This document shows, one piece after another, positions 25,101 through 33,829 of a DNA stretch of 64,000 nt. The notes under the pieces are model-generated. The model saw only the letters and a program-made list of their open reading frames with translations, ran no database searches and was not told the origin of the DNA. The position numbers and the translations under genes were made by a program. The stretch lies in NCBI GenBank assembly GCA_030998225.1, contig JAPYXD010000677.1, positions 11,283,501 through 11,347,500 on the forward strand, given 5' to 3'. The first letter of the stretch is position 1. Each line of letters begins with the position of its first letter. The stretch comes from Diplolepis rosae. Lineage: Eukaryota > Arthropoda > Insecta > Hymenoptera > Diplolepididae.

Positions 25101-28100
25101 TTTAAATTGACTGAGGAGCATCAGCATAAACCTTATCTTTCACGTATCCCTAAAGAAAAAAGTCTAAATCGCATGATCTCGGCGGCCAATTGTAATCACC
25201 GTTTCGAGAAATCACTTGGCCTGGAAACTTTTCACATCACTAACTTGAAATTTCTTTGAAAAAAGGAACACTTTGACTCCGCTGGGTATCGATACCAGGA
25301 CCTTTCGATTGCCGGTCGAATGCTCGACTGAAATGATTTAGAAAAAGAATTTAAAAAATGTCAGTCACATGTAACTGCATAAAACTTTATTCAACAAAAA
25401 TTGGAAATCTCCAACAGAAATTTCTAGCAGTGCAATTGCCAAAAATCTCAATATGTATTATAAAGGTGCTGTTTAATTAAATTTTTAATTAAACTCTAAC
25501 ATGTTTAAGAGATGGTAACTTTTTTATATATTTCTGGATAAGTTGAGGATATTTCTTTATTAATCCTTAAAGGCATGTATTAAATCGATCAAAAAACGAG
25601 TAAGCTTGGTTTTCGCAACTTACACTGTGTTAAAAAAAAAATCTGCAGATACTTTTATGGAGACCTAGCACAAGTTGTAGGTCTAGTAAAACTAAGAAAA
25701 ATGGTATGGGAAAAGTTTCCCATACACCCCGAAAATCTTATTTTATGGTCAACAAACCGTTTTTGGGTTGTTTCATGTGAACAATCACTCATAGCTTCGC
25801 TAATTTTTATCCGATTGTTGAAATTTCGTTGAAATAAAGAATGACGAGACTGCAATTGAAAGTATTTGCGATTTTTCAATTTTTTTTCGACTTTGAAGAT
25901 ATTTTTACCATATTATTCGATTTTGGAGGTTTTTTTTCAACACAATATTTTGAAAGTGGACTTAATGCCGCGTCGAATGAGCTCTTTTTGACTTAAATTG
26001 GATAAAAATTGATGGAGTTGTGTGAATGTTAAGATTTTAGGAATTTTTGGGTAAATTTGCATTATTGCAGTCCATTTTCTCGTATGTACTCAAACATTCA
26101 TACGAAATGAGGAATTCGCGAGCAAGATGAATGCTGTGGAAAGACGAGCATAGGAGAATTTCATGTCATTGTGTCAGAAGTTCCATGGAAATAACAAGAG
26201 CCCTGATCATGTTAAAGTCGTGCACGAATTTGAGTACTTTATGAGAAAATGGACTGCAATATGTCGATAAAAATCCACTTCCTGCACCCACATTTGGATT
26301 TCTTTCCGGAAAATCTGGGCAAGATGAGTGACGAACAAAGTGAACGATTTCACCAGGAAATAGGAGCCATTGAAAACCGTTTCCAAGGGAAGAGCTCCAT
26401 CAACATGCTTGCTTATTACAGCTGGTCGTTGAAACGAGAAACGAGTGATGAATCATAAAAATGGAAGAGATCGAGCAAACATTTTTGACGCAAAAAGCAC
26501 TTTCCAGCCATTTTTTGACTTTCTATCCAGTGCTGTTTTGAACTGTACTGTATTGTACTGAATGACTATAGATGTCCAAATAATTAGATAGCTATAATTG
26601 GCGAAGTTATGAGTGATTGTTCACATGAACCTAACCAAAAACCGTTTTTCGGCCATAAAATAAGATTTGAGGGGTGTATGGGAAATTTCTCCCATACTAT
26701 TTTTTTTAGTTTTACTAGACCTACAACTTGTACTAGGTCTCCATAAAAGTGCCAGATCACTGTCATATAGTGTTATCTTTGAGAATGATAATTATTTCTT
26801 GGTGCAATTTTGGGATCTGATAAAAGACCTGCTATAAAACAGGTCTCGTGACTTCTCTTAAGATTAAATAATCAAAAAACGTTATTCAGTGTAATACTGA
26901 CATAATTAGTTTCAGCAAAACTTTTTTTTTTAAATAACTATTATTCCTTCCTGATATGAAGATTTACTTTTATTTTCACTTACATGGCGTTTTTTAATTG
27001 TATCAAGAATTATTATTACACCTTGATGTATTACGGGCATAAATATAGGCTGATTGTGCAAAATAATGATCAATTATAGTTACAAGAATCATGAATAAAG
27101 TTTTATACTTTTAAAAATTATTTATTCAATAATTTTTTTTTAAGTTAACTTTTGATTCATGTTACTTTCCAAATTCTAAAAAATTATACAATTTTAATGA
27201 AATGCTAGTTACGTATTAAATATTGTTAGTCATAATAGACTACTAAAATTACAACAAATAATCGCTTTGCTGCAATTTTTCGGAAAAAGTCCAAGTACAA
27301 ATGAGAAGCTAAGATCCTTTTAGAACCAAATAAAGATTGAGCTGAAGTTTGTGACGTCTCGTGTGACGAATTTTTTTTTTTTTCTTTCTTCGTCGTATGA
27401 ACAACAAGACAGTCAAAAATTTGCAGAATAGTCATTTTTGACAAAAAAACATGTTTTAATGCGAAAAATAAATTTTTGAAGTTTGACAAAAGCAAACAAT
27501 TTCTGGACAAACTCGTTAAATTATCTCGGAAACTAAGAACGTGGCATAAAAAAAGACTTTGGTTTTTGATTGCAGATACATTTTGCTATATTAAAAAAAA
27601 TATAAATTTAAATTTGAGTTTGCGGAGCGAAACCAAAATTACGAAAGTATGACCCGGGAAGCCATTTCTGGACAAACTCGATAAATTATCTCGGAAACTA
27701 AGAACGTGGCATAAAAAAAGACTTTGGTTTTTGATTGCAGATACATTGTGCTACTTTTACAAAAATATAAATTTAAATTTGAGTTTGCGGAGCGAAACCA
27801 AAATTACCAAAGTTTGACCCGGGGAAGCCATTTCTGGACAAACTCAATAAATTATCTCGGAAACTAAGAACGTGGCATAAAAAAAGACTTTGGTTTTTGA
27901 TTGCAGATACATTGTGCTACTTTTACAAAAATATAAATTTAAATTTGAGTTTGCGGAGCGAAACCAAAATTACCAAAGTTTGACCCGGCGAAGCCATTTC
28001 TGGACAAACTCATTAAATTATCTCGGAAACTAAGAACGTGGCATAAAAAAATACTTTCGTTTTTGATTGCAGAAACTTCTTGCTACTTTAAAAAAAATAT

Positions 28101-31100
28101 AAATTTAAATTTGAGTTTGCGGAGCGAAACCAAAATTAGGAAAGTTTGACCCGGCGAAGCCATTTCTGGACAAACTCGATAAATTATCTCGGAAACTAAG
28201 AACGTGGCATAAAAAAAGACTTTGGTTTTTGATTGCAGATACTTCTTGCTACATTAAAAAAAATATAAATTTAAATTCGAGTTTGCGGAGCGAAACCAAA
28301 ATTAGGAAAGTTTGACCCGGGGAAGCCATTTCTGGACAAACTCATTAAATTATCTCGGAAACTAAGAACGTGGCATAAAAAAAGACTTTGGTTTTTGATT
28401 GCAGATACTTTGTTCTACATTAAAAAAAATAATAATTTAAATTTGAGTTTGCGGAGCGAAACCAAAATTAGGAAAGTTTGACCCGGGGAAGCCATTTATG
28501 GACAAACTCATTAAATTATCTCGGAAACTAAGAACGTGGCATAAAAAAAGACTTTGGTTTTTGATTGCAGATACATTGTGCTACTTTTAAAAAAATATAA
28601 ATTTAAATTTGACTTTGCGGAGCCAAACCAAAATTATGAAAGTTTGACCCGGGGAAGCCATTTATGGACAAACTCATTAAATTATCTCGGAAACTAAGAA
28701 CGTGGCATAAAAAAATACTTTGGTTTTTGATTGCAGAAACTTCTTGCTACTTTAAAAAAAATATAAATTTAAATTTGAGTTTGCGGAGCGAAACCAAAAT
28801 TACCAAAGTTTGACCCGGGGAAGCCATTTATGGACAAACTCATTAAATTATCTCGGAAACTAAGAACGTGGCATAAAAAAAGACTTTGGTTTTTGATTGC
28901 AGATACATTGTGCTACTTTAAAAAAAATATAAATTTAAATTTGACTTTGCGGAGCCAAACCAAAATTATAAAAGTTTGACCCGGGGAAGCCATTTATGGA
29001 CAAACTCATTAAATTATCTCGGAAACTAAGAACGTGGCATAAAAAAAAGACTTTGGTTTTTGATTGCAGATACTTCTTGCTACATTAAAAAAAATATAAA
29101 TTTAAATTTGAGTTTGCGGAGCGAAACCAAAATTACCAAAGTTTGACCCGGGGAAGCCATTTATGGACAAACTCATTAAATTATCTCGGAAACTAAGAAC
29201 GTGGCATAAAAAAAGACTTTGGTTTTTGATTGCAGATACATTGTGCTACTTTAAAAAAAATATAAATTTAAATTTGACTTTGCGGAGCCAAACCAAAATT
29301 ATAAAAGTTTGACCCGGGGAAGCCATTTCTGGACAAACTCAATAAATTATCTCGGAAACTAAGAACGTGGCATAAAAAAAGACTTTGGTTTTTGATTGCA
29401 GATACTTTGTGCTACTTTAAAAAAAATATAAATTTAAATTTGAGTTTGCGGAGCGAAACAAAAATTAAATTTATATTTTTTTTAATGTAGCAAAAAGTAT
29501 CTGCAATCAAAAACCAAAATTCTTTTTTACTGCCACGTTCTTAGTTTCCTAGATAATTTAATGAGCTTGTCCAGAAATGGCTTCGCCGGGTCAAACTTTT
29601 ATAATTTTGGTTTGGCTCCGCAAAGTCAAATTTAAATTTATATTTTTTTTAAAGTAGCACAATGTATCTGCAATCAAAAACCAAAGTCTTTTTTTATGCC
29701 ACGTTCTTAGTTTCCGAGATAATTTAATGAGTTTGTCCATAAATGGCTTCCCCGGGTCAAACTTTCCTAATTTTGGTTTCGCTCCGCAAACTCAAATTTA
29801 AATTATTATTTTTTTTAATGTAGAACAAAGTATCTGCAATCAAAAACCAAAGTCTTTTTTTATGCCACGTTCTTAGTTTCCGAGATAATTTAATGAGTTT
29901 GTCCAGAAATGGCTTCCCCGGGTCAAACTTTCCTAATTTCGGTTTCGCTCCGCAAACTCAAATTTAAATTTATATTTTTTTTAATGTAGCAAGAAGTATC
30001 TGCAATCAAAAACCAAAGTCTTTTTTCATGCCACGTTCTTAGTTTCCGAAGAAATTTATCGAGTTTGTCCAGAAATGGCTTCGCCGGGTCAAACTTTCCT
30101 AATTTTGGTTTCGCTCCGCAAACTCAAATTTAAATTTATATTTTTTTTAAAGTAGCAAGAAGTTTCTGCAATCAAAAACGAAAGTATTTTTTAATGCCAC
30201 GCTCTTAGTTTCCGAGATAATTTAATGAGTTTGTCCAGAAATGGCTTCCCCGGGTCAAACTTTTATAATTTTGGTTTCGCTCCGCAAACTCAAATTTAAA
30301 TTTATATTTTTTTTAAAGTAGCACAATGTATCTGCAATCAAAAACCAAAGTCTTTTTTTATGGCAGGTTCTTAGTTTCCGCTATTTTTTACCGAGTTTGT
30401 CCAGAAATGGCTTCCCCGGGTCAAACTTTGGTAATTTTGGTTTCGCTCCGCAAACTCAAATTTAAATTTATATTTTTTTTAAAGTAGCACAATGTATCTG
30501 CAATCAAAAACCAAAGTCTTTTATTATGCCACGTTCTTAGTTTCAGAGATAATTAAATGAGTTTGTCCAGAAATGGCTTCCCGGGTCAAACTTTCGTAAT
30601 TTTGGTTTCGCTCCGCAAACTCAAATTTAAATTTATATTTTTTTTAAAGTAGCACAATGTATCTGCAATCAAAAACCAAAGTCTTTTTTTATGCCACGTT
30701 CTTAGTTTCCGAGATAATTTAACGAGTTTGTCCAGAAATGGCTTCGCCGGGTCAAACTTTCCTAATTTTGGTTTCGCTCCGCAAACTCAAATTTAAATTT
30801 ATATTTTTTTTAATGTAGCAAGAAGTATCTGCAATCAAAAACCAAAGTCTTTTTTTATGCCACGTTCTTAGTTTCCGAGATAATTTATCGAGTTTGTCCA
30901 GAAATGGCTTCGCCGGGTCAAACTTTCCTAATTTTGGTTTCGCTCCGCAAACTCAAATTTAAATTTATATTTTTTTTAAAGTAGCACAATGTATCTGCAA
31001 TCAAAAACCAAAGTCTTTTTTTATGCCACGTTCTTAGTTTCCGAGATAATTTAATGAGTTTGTCCAGAAATGGCTTCCCCGGGTCAAACTTTCCTAATTT

Positions 31101-32369
31101 TGGTTTCGCTCCGCAAACTGAAATTTAAATTTATATTTTTTTTAAAGTAGCACAATCTATCTCCAATCAAAAACCAAAGTCTTTTATTATGCCACGTTCT
31201 TAGTTTCCGAGATAATTTAATGAGTTTGTCCAGAAATGGCTTCCCGGGTCAAACTTTCGTAATTTTGGTTTCGCTCCGCAAACTCAAATTTAAATTTATA
31301 TTTTTTTTAAAGTAGCACAATGTATCTGCAATCAAAAACCAAAGTCTTTTTTTATGCCACGTTCTTAGTTTCCGAGATAATTTAATAAGTTTGTCCACAA
31401 ATGGCTTCGCCGGGTCAAACTTTCCTAATTTTGGTTTCGCTCCGCAAACTCAAATTTAAATTTATATTTTTTTTAATGTAGCAAGAAGTATCTGCAATCA
31501 AAAACCAAAGTCTTTTTTTATGCCACGTTCTTAGTTTCCGAGATAATTTATCGAGTTTGTCCAGAAATGGCTTCGCCGGGTCAAACTTTCCTAATTTTGG
31601 TTTCGCTCCGCAAACTCAAATTTAAATTTATATTTTTTTTAAAGTAGCAAGAAGTTTCTGCAATCAAAAACCAAAGTCTTTTTTTATGCCACATTCTTTG
31701 TTTCCGAGATAATTTAACGAGTTTGTCCAGAAATTGTTTGCTTTTGTCAAACTTCAAAAATTTATTTTTCGCATTAAAACATGTATTTTTGTCAAAAATT
31801 ACTATTCTGCAAATTTTAGACTGTCTTGTTGGTCATTCGACGAAGAAAGAAAAAAAAAAAATTCGTCACACGAGACGTCACAAACTTCAGCTCAACCAAA
31901 TAAAGATCGATTTTCAACAAATATTTGCTCATATATTTTTAAATATTTTTCAGGAAAAAAATTTAAAAACGCATTATATTCATAAAGCATATGTTACACC
32001 ATTTGTTATATACATACCCGGATTTATAACTGTAAGTACATTGAGTTTCAACAATTCATATACATTGAAAAACCGATATCGCAATGGTAGCCATATTTTG
32101 GTGGTCATAACCTTATGGGTATTGTTCTGTACACAATAAAAAGTGAATGGCTGTCGCAGATATATTTTATAATATTTATATTTTTCAAATTTAAGGAATT
32201 TAATGCTGGTCTTCTTATACACGACGAAAAGCTTATAGGAATTTTTTCAAATCATAACGTTGTAAATCCTATCATTAGAGGTGAGATTATAGAAGGAATT
32301 TTCGCTGTTTATAACCCAATTTATGGCGAATTACTAAATGATGACCTATCAAATGGAGAAAGTTCATGA
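19063..32369 (+). CDS. Secreted serine protease homolog, six-exon model, predicted inactive
   Basis: Joining exons 19063-19116/19120, 21902-21998, 22045-22376, 23422-23514, 31954-32031 and 32196-32369 gives about 275 residues, the usual size of a chymotrypsin-fold domain with a signal peptide. Exons 2 to 6 have matching phases (1, 0, 0, 0). Landmarks in order: hydrophobic signal peptide; a Cys-containing pre-region with an N-E-T sequon; CDGALITKKHAMFDPVC, with the exact 17-residue C42-C58 span of the family; RIATI in place of DIALL; NGPVNRINWP, like the KL-x-x-PV segment; AVAVGWDE, like the AGWG segment; and EFNAGLLIHDEKLIGIFS, like GDSGGPLV-x-x-x-x-LVGIVS. His57, Asp102 and Ser195 all appear substituted, so it should not cleave peptides. 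Such homologs act in insect haemolymph cascades or as venom components. About 20 residues seem short between GW and the last exons, so an exon may be missed or the gene may be decaying. The exon 1 to 2 junction is the least certain. Confidence 0.68.
19323..19514. repeat. Hairpin MITE in intron 1
   Basis: The left arm ACGGAGAAAAATGGAAATCA is matched by the right arm ending in CTCTATTTTTCTCCGT. The inner part ATATGAATG / CATTCATAT also pairs. The loop contains further pairing (AAGAAAAGAGAGT with ACTCTCTTTTCT). It is non-coding and lies in intron 1 of the protease-homolog gene. Confidence 0.65.
21223..21525. mobile_element. mariner-end MITE with nested SINE piece
   Basis: TA is followed by TTGGGTTAGCAAATAAGTTC. 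The right end reads AAACTTATTTGTCAACCCAA followed by TA. These are mariner-like inverted termini with a TA duplication. The interior is an ATAATAATT-rich simple repeat (about 21265-21390) plus a SINE fragment at 21393-21478. No transposase remains. It lies in intron 1. Confidence 0.75.
21393..21478 (-). mobile_element. tRNA-derived SINE, internally deleted fragment
   Basis: AAAGAATTTGAAAATCTTTC, GACGCTTTCGACTGCGCTGG, then GATTCGAG jump straight to CTTTCAAACTCAACTAATTA, the unit-junction sequence seen at 57440-57460. Most of the tRNA-like head is missing. Confidence 0.65.
21640..21692 (-). mobile_element. Diverged SINE B-box fragment
   Basis: AAAAGAACGCTTTTACTCCA followed by CTGGATATCGAGACCAG resembles the minus-strand SINE segment around its B box (compare 24868-24930), with many changes. 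It is short and uncertain. Confidence 0.35.
21902..21998 (+). CDS. Exon 2: N-terminal pre-region of protease homolog
   Basis: The acceptor TTTTCTTGCGCAG precedes it and a donor GTACTA follows. The frame is open from the first base: it begins KCPDLALVWNETQSLRQ and ends NFCIGI plus one base (phase 1). It holds two cysteines and an N-linked glycosylation sequon. It is less AT-rich than the introns. In active proteases this segment would precede the activation site; I see no R-IVGG-type activation motif at the junction with exon 3. Confidence 0.6.
22045..22376 (+). CDS. Exon 3: N-terminal half of the chymotrypsin fold
   Basis: The acceptor TGTTCCCAG ends at 22044 and the donor GTAAGT starts at 22377. 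The phase-1 G of exon 2 completes GAT here. The exon encodes SSLVYIKKKTDLLCDGALIT and then KKHAMFDPVC. The two cysteines are spaced as C42 and C58 in trypsins, and the residue before the second Cys is V where catalytic His57 sits. The exon ends in RIATIS, the place of DIALL, with Arg in the Asp102 position. The frame is intact over 110 codons, which suggests selection or recent origin. Confidence 0.72.
22403..22593. repeat. Short hairpin MITE just after exon 3
   Basis: GGCCACCAGCAAT at the left is inverted exactly at the right as ATTGCTGGTGGCC. It lies only 26 bp after the exon 3 donor. The interior is mixed composition and non-coding. Target duplication is not evident. Confidence 0.6.
22611..23323. 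mobile_element. TTAA-flanked MITE with long inner inverted repeat
   Basis: TTAA (22611-22614) and TTAA (23320-23323) flank CCCATTAA... and ...TTAATAGG, which match imperfectly as inverted ends. Inside, a much better inverted repeat of about 100 bp starts with ATCACTTTTAAAACCAACG (about 22624) and closes at about 23113 with CGTTGGTTTTAAAAGTGAT. It includes CGAAGTTCACTTGCTGTTT and its inverse. It is a piggyBac-type non-autonomous element in intron 3. Confidence 0.65.
23422..23514 (+). CDS. Exon 4: middle segment of protease homolog
   Basis: The acceptor TTTTGTTTCAG ends at 23421 and the donor GTAAAA starts at 23515; both ends are phase 0. The 31 residues include LNGPVNRINWP and MNAVAVGWDE, which align with the K-L-x-x-P-V and A-x-V-x-G-W-G segments of trypsin-like proteins. 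The usual cysteine before the AGWG segment is not present. Confidence 0.7.
23530..24078. mobile_element. TA MITE 15 bp after exon 4
   Basis: TA (23528-23529) precedes CAGGGTGGACCATCTAACAT. The right arm ATGTTAGATGGCCCACCCTG is followed by TA. The arms continue inward for tens of bases (TTTGGAATTTGAATCGGCT and its inverse). This is a Tc1/mariner-type MITE. Its interior is GC-richer and has its own weak inverse symmetry (GGCACGTATCATCCCGT-like words). The 148-codon minus frame across it is not a protein gene. Its left end lies 15 bp from the exon 4 donor. Confidence 0.8.
24248..24790 (+). mobile_element. mariner relic with N-terminal transposase
   Basis: The left side starts with GTAAGTTTCCGCCGTTTGAC (truncated terminal repeat). 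The right side is AACGGCGGAAACTTATTTGT then ACACCTGA, a canonical mariner end. The transposase N-terminus is encoded between them, and the catalytic C-terminal two thirds are deleted. It lies in intron 4 of the protease-homolog gene. Confidence 0.8.
24414..24692 (+). pseudogene. mariner transposase, N-terminal fragment
   Basis: The frame reads SSFEPNKRHLRKLLIYFFNL, then KKPAAEGHRFLVETYGETAL and CREWFQKFKNGEFD: the first helix-turn-helix DNA-binding part of mariner (irritans-like) transposase. It continues with ERPKVYEDAELEELLDQDSC, then stops. The DDD catalytic domain is absent (about 90 of about 345 residues remain), so it is inactive. Confidence 0.8.
24860..24966 (-). mobile_element. SINE head, older variant
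   Basis: Read on the minus strand: CTCCGTAGCTCAGACG, then TCGACCGACAATCGAAAGG, then TGGGTTCGATACCCAGCGG. These are an A-box-like and B-box-like pair from a tRNA ancestor. It is diverged from the 57-kb copies and lacks the tail. Confidence 0.6.
25250..25332 (-). mobile_element. SINE head fragment
   Basis: AAGGAACACTTTGACTCCGC, then TGGGTATCGATACCAGGACC, then GATTGCCGGTCGAATGCTCG match the minus-strand SINE head at 24868-24940. Confidence 0.55.
25620..26775. mobile_element. CACTA-like element with long TIRs and TTA duplication
   Basis: The element (25623-26772) begins CACTGTG and ends CATATAGTG, so its inverted ends read CACTG/CACTA. TTA flanks both sides (25620-25622, 26773-26775). The arms run about 180-200 bp: GACCTAGCACAAGTTGTAGG and CATGTGAACAATCACTCATA are inverted at the right as TATGAGTGATTGTTCACATG and CCTACAACTTGTACTAGGTC. 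A decayed coding segment lies between the arms. CACTA/EnSpm fits the termini and 3-bp duplication; PIF/Harbinger (TWA duplication) is the alternative. Confidence 0.72.
26160..26458 (+). pseudogene. Transposon-associated ORF relic
   Basis: After a frame disruption near 26250, the frame encodes MSIKIHFLHPHLDFFPENLG, then MSDEQSERFHQEIGAIE and YYSWSLKRE. This motif set is familiar from repeated, multi-copy proteins in arthropod genomes. Upstream, KFHGNNKSPDHVKVVHE reads in another frame. It sits between the long inverted arms, so it is probably the remnant of the element's own protein. Its exact function is not known to me. Confidence 0.6.
26776..27324. other. AT-rich intronic stretch
   Basis: Intron 4 sequence of the protease-homolog gene. 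No repeat termini or exons are recognised. A missing exon of the gene could be here, but I did not find one with matching splice sites. Confidence 0.4.
27497..29461 (+). repeat. 166-bp satellite array, left arm
   Basis: About 12 units at a 166-bp spacing (measured at 27661, 27827 and 27993). Each unit carries GCCATTTCTGGACAAACTC, AAATTATCTCGGAAACTAAG, AACGTGGCATAAAAAAAGAC, TTTGGTTTTTGATTGCAGAT and GTTTGCGGAGCGAAACC. Between about 28610 and 29450 two unit types alternate: GAGTTTGCGGAGCG with ACCAAAG, and GACTTTGCGGAGCC with ATAAAAG or ATGAAAG. Confidence 0.9.
29462..31735 (-). repeat. 166-bp satellite array, right arm (inverted)
   Basis: About 13-14 units of the same 166-bp satellite in reverse orientation (166 bp between matching words at 29571 and 29737). 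The unit next to the centre (about 29600-29625) is of the variant type (TTTGGCTCCGCAAAGTC); those further out are of the common type. Some units carry local changes, for example a diverged block at 30358-30395. Confidence 0.9.
31954..32031 (+). CDS. Exon 5 of protease homolog
   Basis: The acceptor AAATATTTTTCAG ends at 31953 and the perfect donor GTAAGT starts at 32032; both ends are phase 0. It encodes 26 residues including HYIHKAYVTPFVIYIPGFIT. Its position corresponds to the C-x-x-Y ... I-C-A-G segment of trypsins, but the cysteines are absent. Confidence 0.6.
32196..32369 (+). CDS. Exon 6: C-terminal segment and stop
   Basis: The acceptor TTCAAATTTAAG ends at 32195 (weak pyrimidine tract). 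The 57 residues begin EFNAGLLIHDEKLIGIFSNH and end NDDLSNGESS with a TGA at 32367-32369. The segment aligns with GDSGGPLV...LVGIVSWG and the terminal IFT-x-V-x-x-Y part (IEGIFAVYNPIYGELL). Asn occupies the position of catalytic Ser195. AATAAA-like polyadenylation signals occur only at about 32739-32750, inside a repeat. Confidence 0.7.
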   Translation, partial: EFNAGLLIHDEKLIGIFSNHNVVNPIIRGEIIEGIFAVYNPIYGELLNDDLSNGESS

Positions 32370-32509
32370 AATTGATCAAACTTCAAAAAATGTTTAAATT
32401 TAACCTGTACACATATATTTGAAAAATTGAATCGGAAAATTAAAAATTTCACTTGATGGTTTACTCACAACAAAGCTAATATAACTTTGAACTACGTTTA
32501 AAATAGACG

Positions 32510-32850
32510 CTTAAAAAAAGATTTGGTTGAATGAACAAAATTTCAATTGGTTTAACCCAAGAATTTTGTTATTATATGGATAACAGTGTCTGGTATATTC
32601 TATAAAAAATTTCTCTTCATCCTATCAAAAATGTATTTGATGCTCTAAATAATTTTGTTGATCCAACCAAAACAAATGGATTTAGCGAAATCATCTATAA
32701 CATTTTGTAGCATAAACAAAATATTTTGTAAAATATGTTTGTCCAAATAAATAAAAATTTGATTCATCCAACCAGAATATTTTTTTAAATCAGCCACATG
32801 CAGTCAACAAAACGGTTTTCATGAACCAACTAAACATTTTTTTTTGGGAA
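32510..32850. repeat. AT-rich palindromic MITE-like repeat
   Basis: It contains multiple AAGATTTGGTTGAATG / CATCCAACCAGAATATTTT words in both orientations and ends in AACATTTTTTTTTGGG. It is related to the TTGATT/AATCAA elements at 18056 and 51869. Confidence 0.45.
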
Positions 32851-33019
32851 AATTTAGGGTAACTACGTGTAAATAAAAATTAGATAAAATGTTAATTCAA
32901 AATCAGTTTATGGTGATTATTCACTTAGGCTAATCCGATGTTAAATACAAATTACTATTTGATGTGTTCTACATCTATTTGTGCGCCTTTCTATGTGTAT
33001 TATATATTCTGACATCAGC

Positions 33020-33290
33020 CCTCAAACACTAAATGCAGATTCAATGTCAATCGAAACATCGACAGTACAGCCCCAGCTAATGCAATTTCATTCGGATGCG
33101 GCTATTGCTACATGCAAATTCGTCTGAGAGTTTAACAGGGGTGCCTCTTGCCGAATACAGAAACATTTTACGGGGGCTGAAATGGCTTCCATATTTGCAT
33201 TCTGAAACGATGCCAGTGTTGCAAAGTATCTAGAGTCTAGTGCCCTTATAGTCATGCGCGCTAGAAATTTAAAATTTAAAATTATTATTA
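33020..33290. other. Less AT-rich stretch of unknown nature
   Basis: Sequence around TACAGCCCCAGCTAATGCAA and TTTTACGGGGGCTGAAATGG is of higher complexity than its surroundings. No open frame of useful length or splice pair is evident, and I do not recognise it. Confidence 0.3.
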
Positions 33291-33829
33291 TTACTCATTT
33301 GCATATATAATATATATAATGTAATATACGCAATTATGAAAGTCAATATACTTCGAAATGTAGATAAAACAGGATATACCGCAAAATTTCATTCAGACCC
33401 CCCCCCCACCCAAAAAAAAAATTTTTTTTATTAATATTTAATTTTTTTTATAATCAGACAACAAACATAATTTTTGAAATCGCAAATAATTTAGAAAATT
33501 AGGGACAGAAATTTATACACGGAGAAATCCAAGTTTACAATTTTTGTTAAACTGTGTTTTAATTTAGGGAAAAATATGTTATAATGAGAATTTTTCCCAG
33601 CGAAATACCGAACTTTAAAAGCACTATATGATAATTTACTATAGATTATATCAAACTTTACTATAACTTATACCAAAGTTCAATATCATTTTTCGAATCT
33701 TTAGTATTTTGACTGCGAAAAATTTCCAGTCCGCTGGGAATAATTGCTATTGCCCTAGATTCCTAATATTTTTACATTTTTTGTATTTTTGAAAAAAAAA
33801 TTAATGAAAAAATCCAAAATTCCATTACT

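Larger units (their letters stand above)
27325..31907. mobile_element. Giant palindromic foldback-like element
   Basis: Two inverted arms of about 2.0 and 2.4 kb meet near 29462. Each arm has a unique outer end (27338-27496 and 31720-31894, inverse of each other, with TGAGCTGAAGTTTGTGACGT at the left tip) followed by tandem 166-bp units. ACCAAATAAAGAT lies immediately outside both tips (27325-27337 and 31895-31907), so it looks like an 11-13 bp target duplication. This architecture (long inverted repeats made of tandem subrepeats) is that of foldback transposons. No coding sequence exists inside. The frames at the outer ends only read through the arm. The element lies in intron 4, and its right flank ends 46 bp before exon 5. 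Confidence 0.8.

Noticed and set aside
27226..27510. 94-codon minus frame and its twin at 31723-32139 (plus)
   Set aside because: The shared N-terminal part is the same inverted-repeat end of the foldback-like element read in each arm, followed by unrelated flanks. The plus frame only accidentally includes the real exon 5.
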